Assembly: GCA_023267795.1 (NCBI GenBank)
Contig: JAHFMP010000080.1
Location: 1 to 5,063, forward strand
From: Candidatus Woesearchaeota archaeon
Lineage (GTDB): Archaea; Nanobdellota; Nanobdellia; Woesearchaeales; DSVV01
Direction: 5' to 3'
DNA length: 5,063 nucleotides
Shown: piece by piece, positions 1-4,966 of the stretch
Numbering within the stretch: position 1 is the stretch's first letter
How the letters are laid out: the number at the start of each line of letters is the position of its first letter
Program-made: the position numbers and the translations under genes
The notes under the pieces: generated by a model
Told to the model about the DNA's origin: nothing
The model's database searches: none
Seen by the model: the letters and a program-made list of their open reading frames with translations, nothing else

Positions 1-1204
1 AACCTTGTCGTAGCTTCTTAGGAAGATCCCTTTTATAACACCCTGCAACCATGTAAGCAATATCATTTTTTATAAGATCATTTATTCTATCTTCGGTATA
101 AAGTTCATCTTTAGTGAGATGGTGAGTCACTATTCTTCTAATACCAACATGAAGAGAGTTAATATACTTTATAGAAAAAGTAGCATTATTTGCAGCATCG
201 TTGCTTTCTCCAGAACCATTATCAGTATCATTATCGCTATCGTCATCAATAGTTTCTAAACTAAATCTATCATCCTCTTCTCTGCCGTTCTCAACAAGTT
301 CTTTTAATATTGTTTTGCAGTTATCAGCATATTCTAAATAAACTTTTCCTACCTTTGTAGAACGACCAGCACTGTCTGCAAAACTATACAGGACATCTGC
401 AAGTTCAGTTTCATGTTGTGTTATGTCTGTTGCATTTTCACCATCAGTTATATATCTCATTGCCTGACGTATTATATTAGGAGCATGACTTCTTGCATCT
501 TCTTCATCTGTTGCAACACTTTCTCCACGAAGCCTATCATAGAATTCAGTAAAATCATCATCAGAAGGAATTTCGTCATCATCCATACCACCTCTATTTT
601 CTTGGCCAAAAAGCACTGTTCCTAAAACTCCAACTCCTACAACACCCAATAATCCTAATGGATTTATTCCTGAATAACTTGTAGCACTTATAGTTTTATG
701 CCTATTAACAACATTAGTAAACTGCGCAGCAGAAATCCTTGCATAATTCTCTATTTTCTGTCGCATTGCTCCATCAAATTGCAATGCATATTCGTTCAAT
801 TCATCACGAAGCCTTTGTTTCATTGCAGAAAACATAGAACCATCATCATCACGCTCAGCAAACTCTTTTGCATATTTTTCAGCAGCAATTTTAATGGTAC
901 TATAAACATCTTTGCCAACTTGTGCAACTGCAGCAGTTGAATCAAGAGAAGCATAATGAACAGGGTTTACAAAAAACTGATCCCCTATATCCTGCATGAT
1001 AGTAACAATGTCAGGCTCTTTGATAAGAGTAACAGGAACATAGCGCTCAGGAATAGGAATATAAAGATCGACTATCCGCTTTCCATCCTGTATAATATCT
1101 TCCAGCGAAGGTATTGCTGAATGTATTTCTACTCCAAGACGAGAATCTGCTACTGCTCTCTGAAGCTGTACTGCCAACAGTGTTGATAAAAAAGATTTAG
1201 TCAT
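1..1204 (-). CDS. Unidentified acidic protein with one Gly-rich hydrophobic segment, 3' end outside the window
   Basis: The minus strand is open without a stop from the ATG at 1204 to the left edge, giving 401 residues of an incomplete protein. It starts MTKSFLSTLLAVQLQRAV. Residues 1-175 look helical and mixed-charge, with a Pro-rich stretch near 48-57 (YIPIPERYVPVTL). Residues about 181-200 (NPLGLLGVVGVGVLGTVLFG) are hydrophobic and Gly-rich, so could be a single membrane segment or a buried glycine-rich helix. Two Asp-rich low-complexity stretches follow, at 207-217 and 319-336 (DDDSDNDTDN). No catalytic motif is recognised and no signal peptide is obvious. The start is supported by an in-frame TAA 34 bases upstream and a TATA box about 26 bases upstream, which predicts a leaderless mRNA. 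Codon use is consistent with a real gene, and the small plus-strand ORFs here are its shadows. It lies directly downstream of aEF-1beta but seems to have its own promoter. Function unknown; the reading frame itself is secure. Confidence 0.85.
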   Translation of the reverse strand, partial: MTKSFLSTLLAVQLQRAVADSRLGVEIHSAIPSLEDIIQDGKRIVDLYIPIPERYVPVTLIKEPDIVTIMQDIGDQFFVNPVHYASLDSTAAVAQVGKDVYSTIKIAAEKYAKEFAERDDDGSMFSAMKQRLRDELNEYALQFDGAMRQKIENYARISAAQFTNVVNRHKTISATSYSGINPLGLLGVVGVGVLGTVLFGQENRGGMDDDEIPSDDDFTEFYDRLRGESVATDEEDARSHAPNIIRQAMRYITDGENATDITQHETELADVLYSFADSAGRSTKVGKVYLEYADNCKTILKELVENGREEDDRFSLETIDDDSDNDTDNGSGESNDAANNATFSIKYINSLHVGIRRIVTHHLTKDELYTEDRINDLIKNDIAYMVAGCYKRDLPKKLRQG

Positions 1205-1226
1205 GAAGCATAGAAAGACATGATAA

Positions 1227-1234
1227 TTTATAAA
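1227..1234 (-). promoter_or_regulatory. Archaeal TATA box for the unidentified acidic protein
   Basis: TTTATAAA lies in the 37-base gap between the aEF-1beta stop and the next ATG. Its centre is about 26 bases from the ATG at 1204, the usual archaeal distance from TATA box to transcription start. The transcript should therefore begin at or next to the start codon. No ribosome binding site is seen before that ATG, which agrees with a leaderless mRNA. Confidence 0.55.
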
Positions 1235-1241
1235 TATTTAG

Positions 1242-1517
1242 TTATCCCAGCGCCCTGCTTACACTAGTTACTTGCACAGATTCTACATGCTGCAATGCAG
1301 TGATTTTTTCTTCAAGTACATCTGTAGATCCTTTCTCCTCATCAGCAACAATAGTCAATATCAGTGCTTTCAAGCCAAATGCAACAGGCTCTATTTTGTG
1401 CTGGTAAACACGCGCACCATCTTCAAGAATCAGTTTTTCAACATCATGCCTCAATTTTGTCAAATCTGTATCTGGAGAAACAGGCATTACTTTCATTTCA
1501 ATAATAACTTGTGCCAT
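1242..1517 (-). CDS. ef1b: Archaeal elongation factor 1-beta (aEF-1beta)
   Basis: This 91-residue protein has the length and pattern of archaeal EF-1beta, the guanine nucleotide exchange factor that recycles aEF-1alpha from the GDP to the GTP form during translation elongation. It acts in the cytoplasm. Family hallmarks visible are the N-terminal strand AQVIIEMKVMPVSPDTDL, the IEPVAFGLKALILTIVADE block, and the C-terminal EKITALQHVESVQVTSVSRALG ending. The archaeal form consists only of the catalytic domain of eukaryotic EF-1beta, and this gene matches that full length. The ATG is preceded by a GGTGA site. Its ribosome binding site sits just after the stop of the upstream zinc-ribbon gene, so the two are surely cotranscribed. 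This pairing is common in archaea. Nothing is missing or odd. Confidence 0.95.
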   Translation of the reverse strand: MAQVIIEMKVMPVSPDTDLTKLRHDVEKLILEDGARVYQHKIEPVAFGLKALILTIVADEEKGSTDVLEEKITALQHVESVQVTSVSRALG

Positions 1518-1520
1518 TGT

Positions 1521-1525
1521 TCACC
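1521..1525 (-). promoter_or_regulatory. Ribosome binding site GGTGA for aEF-1beta
   Basis: Reading the minus strand, TAAGGTGAACAATG places a consensus archaeal GGTGA three bases before the aEF-1beta ATG. It directly follows the TAA of the zinc-ribbon gene. The spacing is short but the site fixes the start. It also contrasts with the leaderless first gene of the operon. Confidence 0.7.
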
Positions 1526-1699
1526 TTATGCTGGACCAACAAAGTTGCATGCAGGACAAGTGTACTGTGCAGCAATCACTCTACAGTGCTTGCAACGCAC
1601 AATCTCAAATTGAGAACATCGCGGACACGCAAAAATAGCACCGCCAACACTGTTTGTTTGAGACTTTTTACAGGAAATACATTGTAATTCTTTTTTCAT
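1526..1699 (-). CDS. Small four-CxxC zinc-ribbon protein (HVO_2753-like, predicted RNA-binding)
   Basis: The 57-residue product carries four CxxC knuckles: C7-C10 (CISC), C25-C28 (CPRC), C36-C39 (CKHC) and C48-C51 (CPAC). Eight cysteines in this spacing can hold two zinc ions. This is the archaeal DUF1610-type zinc-ribbon family, annotated as a putative RNA-binding protein and represented by Haloferax HVO_2753. Its gene commonly lies immediately upstream of the EF-1beta gene, as here, which suggests a link to translation, though its exact role is not settled. I choose the ATG at 1699 (MKKELQC) over an in-frame GTG at 1720. The TATA-like element lies about 28 bases before the ATG, and the family normally begins just before the first CxxC. 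It is the first gene of the operon and probably leaderless. Confidence 0.88.
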   Translation of the reverse strand: MKKELQCISCKKSQTNSVGGAIFACPRCSQFEIVRCKHCRVIAAQYTCPACNFVGPA

Positions 1700-1723
1700 T
1701 GCAAATAATGAAACAACCACTCC

Positions 1724-1731
1724 TTTTTAAA
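1724..1731 (-). promoter_or_regulatory. TATA-like box for the zinc-ribbon/aEF-1beta operon
   Basis: TTTAAAAA on the minus strand is centred about 28 bases before the ATG at 1699. This predicts transcription starting at or very near that codon. It is weaker than a consensus TTTATATA. It shares the 1732-1812 spacer with the divergent plus-strand gene. Confidence 0.45.
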
Positions 1732-1812
1732 CATTATGTTTGGCTTTTAAAATAGAATCACATAAATTATGCCATAACTATCTTCGTCACTATTCCAGAA
1801 ATAAAACAAAAG

Positions 1813-1820
1813 TATTTAAA
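1813..1820 (+). promoter_or_regulatory. TATA box for the coiled-coil protein gene
   Basis: TATTTAAA lies after an A-rich stretch that could serve as a TFB recognition element. A transcription start about 25 bases downstream falls near 1842. That leaves a leader of about 30 bases before the ATG at 1873, enough to include the GAGG ribosome binding site. The promoter is divergent from that of the zinc-ribbon operon. Confidence 0.5.
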
Positions 1821-1863
1821 TTGGAAATTCTGTAAAATAAAGAGAATAGTGAAAGAGGAAAAA

Positions 1864-1867
1864 GAGG
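1864..1867 (+). promoter_or_regulatory. Ribosome binding site that favours the ATG at 1873
   Basis: GAGG is followed by a five-base spacer (ATTGT) and then ATG at 1873. The alternative in-frame GTG at 1849 lacks a comparable site and lies only a few bases from the predicted transcript start. This decides the start in favour of the ATG, giving 534 rather than 542 residues. Confidence 0.5.
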
Positions 1868-1872
1868 ATTGT

Positions 1873-3477
1873 ATGCAAGAGTTAGAACCACCAAAACCAA
1901 CAAAGGAATTCCATGAAATGTATGAAGAAATTTATGGAAAAAAGAAAAAAAGAGAAGAAACACTAAAAAGAGAGCATCTGCAAGAAGGAGAACAAAAAAA
2001 CAGTATTGATGATCTTGATAAATTGGATATTCCTCCTATTAAATTAATTCCATACGAAAAAAAATATGTACCTGTTTCTCTGGAAAAAGAAAAAAAAGGA
2101 TTTTTCTCAGGACTGTTTGGAAAAAAAAGAAAAAAAGAAGAAAATAGTAAATTTCCGCCACTGGAAATCGAGAACTTGAACCTTCCTCTATTAGATCTTC
2201 ATGATCATAATGAACTTGTCGATGGAGAACCAGTTGATACAACCACGTTCAGCAAAGATGAGAAACTGGCAATGGATGAATTGGAAAAACTAGATACTCC
2301 TCCGAAGCAGTTGACAATAGAACCATTTCCAGAACTTTCAGATATAAAAACAGATAGAAAGAAAGAAAGAAAGATCCATGATTTTCTAGCTGAAATAAAA
2401 GGAGGAGCAAGAAGAAAAGAAGAGGAGAAAGAATTCCATATCCAAACAAGCTTTGAAAAAGAAAAAGTAGAGGAAGGTGCAGGAGATTTTACACCAGCAT
2501 TTAAAAAACAGTGGAAAGCATTAAAGGAATATGAACAAAATGTCAAAAAAACAATTATAGAATGTAATAAAAAACAAGTAGAAGTGCAAACATGGATAAA
2601 AAACCAACAAATAGAAGAAAAGAATGTTGAGAAAAAGGTACAGAAACTCCATAGTATGGAGCAAAAACTTCACCAAAAGCAACAAAATATTGTTCAATAT
2701 GAACCAAAGATGAGAGAATTAAGGAAAAAAGAAGATGATATTGATGCAAAAGAATCTGCACTGAAAAAAAAACATCAGGATCTAAAAGAAACAGAATCAC
2801 GAATCAGAACAGAAGAAGATGCAATTGTTGCAAAAATAAAGAAGTTAGAGGCAGATCAAAAATTGCTGGAAAAGGAAGAGGATGCACTTTCAAAGACAGT
2901 TGCTCAACTAGACAAGGAAAGGGTTGCAATTACTTCAAAAACACTGGAATTTGCAAAAATTGTAAAAGACATAAGTAATGCAGAAAAAGAACTGAAAGAA
3001 AAAGCACAAATTCTTGATGATAGAGAAGCACGTATCAAAAAAAAAGAGAAGCTTGTAGAAATAGAATTCAACCGCATCGAAAAACTGAAAAAGACAGCAG
3101 AGCGATTAAAGAATGTGGAAGAAACATATACAAGAATGAAAGAACGGCTGCGAGAGGCGTACAAAGAATATGAGAAAAAATTTGCAAATCAGCAGGCATA
3201 TGCACCGCAGGAAATACAATCAGTTACAATTCAGCCAACATTCCTTCCTGTTCGCACAATGCAGGAAAGCAGAGCAGTAGATTCTGGAGACATTACAAAC
3301 CTTATAACAGCAACAAAGCAGTTGATTATGGAGAAACATTACGATGAAGCGAATAAAAATCTGAACAGATTAATGAGTCGCTACATGCAAATTCCTGACA
3401 ATAATCCAAGAAAGAAAGAAATTTATTATGAAATTGTTGGGTTAAAGAATATGCTGAAATTGGATTTGTTGGAGTAA
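1873..3477 (+). CDS. Long coiled-coil protein with repeated N-terminal motifs and a small helical C-terminal domain
   Basis: I do not recognise this 534-residue protein as a named family. Residues 1-200 are charged, Lys/Glu/Pro-rich and probably disordered. They hold three short look-alike motifs: DDLDKLDIPPIKL (46-58), LEIENLNLPLLDL (97-109) and DELEKLDTPPKQL (135-147). Between the first two sits a basic FFSGLFGKKRKK stretch (77-88). Residues about 205-440 form a long Lys/Glu/Gln coiled coil almost without proline or glycine. A linker with prolines (445-465) leads to a C-terminal domain at 473-534, starting ITNLITATKQLIMEKHYDEA. This looks like a pair of helices of TPR-like hairpin type, with a run of aliphatic residues at the end. 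There is no signal peptide or membrane span, so it should be cytoplasmic. A scaffold, cytoskeletal or chromosome-associated role is possible but is only a guess from shape. Alternative start: GTG at 1849. The gene is divergent from the translation operon and converges on the vapC remnant three bases away. Confidence 0.88.
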   Translation: MQELEPPKPTKEFHEMYEEIYGKKKKREETLKREHLQEGEQKNSIDDLDKLDIPPIKLIPYEKKYVPVSLEKEKKGFFSGLFGKKRKKEENSKFPPLEIENLNLPLLDLHDHNELVDGEPVDTTTFSKDEKLAMDELEKLDTPPKQLTIEPFPELSDIKTDRKKERKIHDFLAEIKGGARRKEEEKEFHIQTSFEKEKVEEGAGDFTPAFKKQWKALKEYEQNVKKTIIECNKKQVEVQTWIKNQQIEEKNVEKKVQKLHSMEQKLHQKQQNIVQYEPKMRELRKKEDDIDAKESALKKKHQDLKETESRIRTEEDAIVAKIKKLEADQKLLEKEEDALSKTVAQLDKERVAITSKTLEFAKIVKDISNAEKELKEKAQILDDREARIKKKEKLVEIEFNRIEKLKKTAERLKNVEETYTRMKERLREAYKEYEKKFANQQAYAPQEIQSVTIQPTFLPVRTMQESRAVDSGDITNLITATKQLIMEKHYDEANKNLNRLMSRYMQIPDNNPRKKEIYYEIVGLKNMLKLDLLE

Positions 3478-3480
3478 AAC

Positions 3481-3548
3481 TTATTTGACATACTCGACAT
3501 TTTCTAAATCTTGAAATTGTTGGTCTCCGGTAAGGAATTTGACATTCC
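3481..3548 (-). pseudogene. C-terminal remnant of a PIN-domain (VapC-type) toxin
   Basis: One minus-strand frame ending at the TAA at 3483-3481 reads NVKFLTGDQQFQDLENVEYVK. This matches the last strand-loop-helix of archaeal PIN-domain ribonucleases, whose ends typically read like LxTGDxxFxxLxNVEFV, with the Asp of TGD being one of the metal-binding acidic residues. Everything upstream that a PIN domain of about 130 residues needs, including the first acidic residues near the N-terminus, is absent. In its place the DNA encodes, in a different frame, the start of an AbrB-type antitoxin. The frame stays open some way into that antitoxin sequence (FAKRW and before), so the exact breakpoint, somewhere around 3540-3560, cannot be fixed. 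The piece cannot make an active nuclease. Confidence 0.72.
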
Positions 3549-3614
3549 ATCTTTTGGCAAAGTTATTCCTAATGAATTTCCCCATTTTCTTGTTGTCACA
3601 TCGCATTCTACCAT
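3504..3614 (-). pseudogene. N-terminal remnant of an AbrB/MazE-type (VapB) antitoxin, joined to vapC remnant
   Basis: From the ATG at 3614 the minus strand encodes MVECDVTTRKWGNSLGI followed by TLPKD, then about 14 unrelated residues to a TAG at 3506-3504. RKWGNSLGI-x-LPK is the signature of the AbrB/SpoVT DNA-binding domain in archaeal VapB and MazE antitoxins, which are normally about 75-80 residues. Only the first 22 residues are recognisable. After LPKD the sequence switches to the end of a PIN toxin in another frame. The simplest reading is one internal deletion that removed the rest of vapB and most of vapC, perhaps 0.4-0.5 kb judging from usual family lengths. The start codon, a GGTGA site four bases before it and a TATA box survive, so a useless 36-residue peptide may still be made. 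An assembly error is an alternative. Confidence 0.75.
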
Positions 3615-3618
3615 TGTA

Positions 3619-3666
3619 TCACCAAATTATCTTCCATATAATTATATTAAAGATAACTGATATAAA
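3619..3666 (-). promoter_or_regulatory. Surviving promoter and ribosome binding site of the vapBC remnant
   Basis: TTTATATC at 3666-3659 is a near-consensus archaeal TATA box just after the relE stop. It predicts a transcription start near 3637. GGTGA at 3623-3619 is followed by a four-base spacer and the antitoxin ATG at 3614. A second AT-rich candidate, TTTAATATA at 3651-3643, lies between them. The intact control region upstream of a destroyed gene pair supports recent loss. Confidence 0.5.
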
Positions 3667-3669
3667 TAG

Positions 3670-3683
3670 TTTTTCTTGTTTTT
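3670..3683 (+). terminator. Possible T-rich terminator for plus-strand transcripts
   Basis: Two runs of five T separated by CTTG lie on the plus strand, nearly 200 bases after the coiled-coil gene. Archaeal transcription often ends at such T-rich tracts without a hairpin. The run would stop plus-strand readthrough before it reaches relE. It also overlaps the end of relE by one base, so this is only a weak call. Confidence 0.2.
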
Positions 3684-3931
3684 CAGCCATAGACATTCTT
3701 TCGATGTCCAATCTTAATGACAAGAATAAGCAAACGATCATTTTCTATATCCATGATAACCCGATAATCACCGACACGAAATTTGTAGCCTGGAATTCCC
3801 ACTAATTTCTCGATATATGCTTCAGGACGAATACGGATTCTTTCCAGTGAACGCAGAATTCTATCACGAACTTCTTTAGGCAATTTATGTAATTGTTTTT
3901 TTGCCAAGTCTGAATAAAAAAGTTCATACAT
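3683..3931 (-). CDS. relE: RelE/ParE-superfamily toxin (probable ribosome-dependent mRNA interferase)
   Basis: The 82-residue product matches archaeal RelE toxins in length and layout. An N-terminal strand and helices (YELFYSDLAKKQLHKLPKEV) lead into the core block KFRVGDYRVIMDI at 50-62 and the C-terminal LVIKIGHRKNVYG. Residues that in archaeal RelE proteins line the active surface are present: R52 and R58 of RVGDYR, H76-R77 of GHRK, and the near-terminal Y81. RelE enzymes cleave mRNA in the ribosomal A site when freed from antitoxin, slowing growth. There is no truncation or frameshift, so the toxin should be active if expressed. Its ATG overlaps the antitoxin stop as TAATG, with a GGAG eleven bases upstream, so translation is probably coupled. 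A ParE-like gyrase inhibitor is an alternative within the superfamily, but the GHRxxVY ending favours RelE. Confidence 0.9.
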   Translation of the reverse strand: MYELFYSDLAKKQLHKLPKEVRDRILRSLERIRIRPEAYIEKLVGIPGYKFRVGDYRVIMDIENDRLLILVIKIGHRKNVYG

Positions 3932-4149
3932 TAAAGACCAAGCTCCTTCTTCACTTGTTCATGTGTAAAGACTTTTCCTTCTTTTATTTGTTGTCGAGCA
4001 AGCGCAATCTCTTGCAGTGTTTCTTCAGAAAGAGCTTCTATATCTTCAAGCAAATCCCAAATCACTTCTTCATAGCTTTCTTTTTCAGAAAGTTTTCTTT
4101 TTTTCAAAACATCTACTAATTCTTCACTGACTTGAATTGTTGTTGCCAT
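3931..4149 (-). CDS. Ribbon-helix-helix type antitoxin partner of RelE
   Basis: This 72-residue protein precedes the toxin, the usual antitoxin-first order, and shares one base with it. Residues 2-7 (ATTIQV) look like the DNA-contacting beta strand, 8-19 and 24-35 like the two helices of a ribbon-helix-helix dimer domain. The C-terminal half (EIALARQQIKEGKVFTHEQVKKEL) is the helical toxin-binding tail typical of RelB-like partners, ending in the common KKELGL. The MATTIQVSEEL start is shared by many archaeal VapB/RelB-like antitoxins, so family naming is loose and I give no symbol. It should neutralise RelE and repress its own promoter. The start at 4149 fits a TATA box about 26 bases upstream and predicts a leaderless mRNA. 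Confidence 0.85.
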   Translation of the reverse strand: MATTIQVSEELVDVLKKRKLSEKESYEEVIWDLLEDIEALSEETLQEIALARQQIKEGKVFTHEQVKKELGL

Positions 4150-4154
4150 AGCAG

Positions 4155-4172
4155 ACTATAGTATGCTATAGT
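4155..4172. promoter_or_regulatory. Probable operator of the RelE module: 18-base dyad
   Basis: ACTATAG-TATG-CTATAGT is a perfect seven-base inverted repeat with a four-base spacer. It can also be read as two direct copies of CTATAGTAT (4156-4164 and 4166-4174) ten bases apart, one helical turn. Ribbon-helix-helix repressors typically bind such repeats spaced by about a turn. It lies between the TATA box and the start codon, covering the predicted transcription start. Antitoxin bound here would block initiation. The stop codon of the truncated HEPN frame falls inside it. Confidence 0.55.
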
Positions 4173-4179
4173 ATTTAAA
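4172..4179 (-). promoter_or_regulatory. TATA box of the antitoxin/relE operon
   Basis: TTTAAATA on the minus strand is centred about 26 bases before the antitoxin ATG at 4149. No ribosome binding site precedes that ATG, so a leaderless transcript is expected. The box directly abuts the dyad operator, a layout that allows autoregulation. Confidence 0.6.
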
Positions 4180-4189
4180 GTTTTTGGTT

Positions 4190-4195
4190 AAAAAA
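4190..4195 (-). terminator. T6 tract, possible terminator of the nucleotidyltransferase/HEPN transcript
   Basis: On the minus strand a run of six T follows an imperfect dyad (GAGTC...GATTC, 4216-4197). It lies just upstream of the TATA box for the RelE module. It would separate the two transcription units. It lies inside the tail of the truncated HEPN reading frame, which suggests that the tail is former intergenic DNA. Confidence 0.3.
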
Positions 4196-4363
4196 GAATC
4201 TCCGCATTCAGACTCCTTCGTTGTCCTCATGAGACCCTTAATATTGTAATCAGCAGCACGAAGATTATGCTTTGCTTTGTGGATATGCTCTTCTGACAGT
4301 TTGTCATTTGGCTTAATCTTTTTCATTCTGTTCTCTTTTGCCAAACACCAATCAAGTTTCTGT

Positions 4364-4948
4364 TTATGAACTAACATTTTTGATAACCTCCACAAATATT
4401 GATTCCCCTCTTAGCACGATTCCCTCTTTTATCATCCATAGGATAGCTTCTTTTTTATTTTTTATTGCTTTTATTAAATCTTCCTTTTTCATAATTAGCG
4501 GAACAACTGGCTTAGTTCTGACTTTAGAAATTTCTAAACAGAAATTATTGACTTTTTTAGTTTGGTTTGTTAAAAAAAGAACATCAACATCATTAAATTC
4601 TTTGTTTCTTAAAACAGAACCAAAAATAATTATCATCTCTGCATCTTTGAAATTAACAACTTCATCTGCATACAACTTAGCATGCCCTTTAAGATTACGC
4701 CTCTCAGCTAAAAGAAGAAGCTCGCATAATTTAATTGTTTCCGGATTATCAAAGTTTAACTTGTAGTGAGAAGCATTGCCGATTTCCTTCTTTATGATAA
4801 TCTTATCTTTCTCAAGTTCCTTGAGAATCTTGAATGCACTACCTACACTGATTTTATTCAACTTAGCAATTTGATTAATATTATAGCCAAACTCATCAAT
4901 ATTCCTCAATAAATGCATAATCACTCTTGCGGTGTTTTTTGGTATCAT
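4364..4948 (-). CDS. Winged-helix/minimal nucleotidyltransferase fusion (MntA-like antitoxin of a HEPN/MNT module)
   Basis: The 194-residue product begins with a winged helix-turn-helix domain (about 3-80): ARVIMHLLRN, NINQIAKLNKISVGSAFKIL as the recognition region, then a wing ending KKEIGNASHYKL. A linker helix (80-100) leads to a minimal nucleotidyltransferase domain at 101-190. It carries the polymerase-beta signature IIIFGSVLRNKEFNDVDVLF: G110-S111, with the metal-binding pair D120/D122. In characterised MntA-HepT modules the nucleotidyltransferase AMPylates the HEPN toxin and silences it. The HEPN partner here is the truncated frame downstream. The DNA-binding domain suggests that this version also represses its own promoter, where a palindrome is seen. 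I choose the ATG at 4948. The TTG at 4975 lies only about 18 bases from the TATA box, too close for an archaeal start. Catalytic residues look intact. Confidence 0.82.
   Translation of the reverse strand: MIPKNTARVIMHLLRNIDEFGYNINQIAKLNKISVGSAFKILKELEKDKIIIKKEIGNASHYKLNFDNPETIKLCELLLLAERRNLKGHAKLYADEVVNFKDAEMIIIFGSVLRNKEFNDVDVLFLTNQTKKVNNFCLEISKVRTKPVVPLIMKKEDLIKAIKNKKEAILWMIKEGIVLRGESIFVEVIKNVSS
4386..4391 (-). promoter_or_regulatory. Strong ribosome binding site GGAGGT for the HEPN remnant
   Basis: GGAGGT on the minus strand lies nine bases before the ATG at 4377, inside the 3' end of the nucleotidyltransferase gene. It selects this ATG rather than an upstream in-frame TTG at 4395. It shows the reading frame was, or still is, efficiently translated. 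Confidence 0.65.
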
Positions 4949-4966
4949 TTTCAATATAAGTGAATA

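Larger units (their letters stand above)
4156..4377 (-). pseudogene. Truncated HEPN-domain (HepT-like) protein
   Basis: The 73-residue frame starts MLVHKQKLDWCLAKENRMK and continues through KPNDKLSEEHIHKAKHNLRAADYNIKG. This is the N-terminal part of archaeal HEPN proteins encoded next to minimal nucleotidyltransferases (WCL...pN..LsE.hl.kAehNLrA.dYNI.gg). A full HEPN protein is about 130-150 residues and continues with a long helix (DWAv..AYYAMYhA) and an R-x4-6-H catalytic motif. Here the match stops abruptly after NIKG and about 24 unrelated residues (LMRTTKESECGDSFLT and on) lead to a TAG. The RNase residues are therefore missing and toxicity should be lost. The start is firm: a GGAGGT site lies nine bases upstream, and the gene overlaps the nucleotidyltransferase by 14 bases. 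A shortened but expressed antidote or decoy cannot be excluded. Confidence 0.72.

Noticed and set aside
413..940. Two small plus-strand ORFs of 70 and 80 codons
   Set aside because: They lie antisense to the long open minus-strand frame 1-1204, are rich in Ile/Cys/Ser/His as antisense reading usually is, and show no family pattern.
1732..1812. Divergent intergenic spacer checked for RNA genes or riboswitch-like structure
   Set aside because: AT-rich with no convincing hairpin, tRNA-like pattern or repeat; it is explained as two promoters back to back.
1849..1872. GTG start giving eight more residues to the coiled-coil protein
   Set aside because: No good ribosome binding site and only a few bases from the predicted transcript start; the ATG at 1873 has GAGG at proper spacing.
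2039..3164. Several Phe/Ser/Leu-rich minus-strand ORFs that look like membrane proteins
   Set aside because: They are reverse-strand shadows of the Lys/Glu-rich coiled-coil gene; antisense of AAA/GAA codons gives Phe/Leu/Ser runs.
3326..3550. 74-codon minus-strand ORF spanning the end of the coiled-coil gene and the vapBC remnant
   Set aside because: It is in a third frame, different from both the AbrB and PIN fragments, overlaps the coiled-coil gene and has no recognisable motif.
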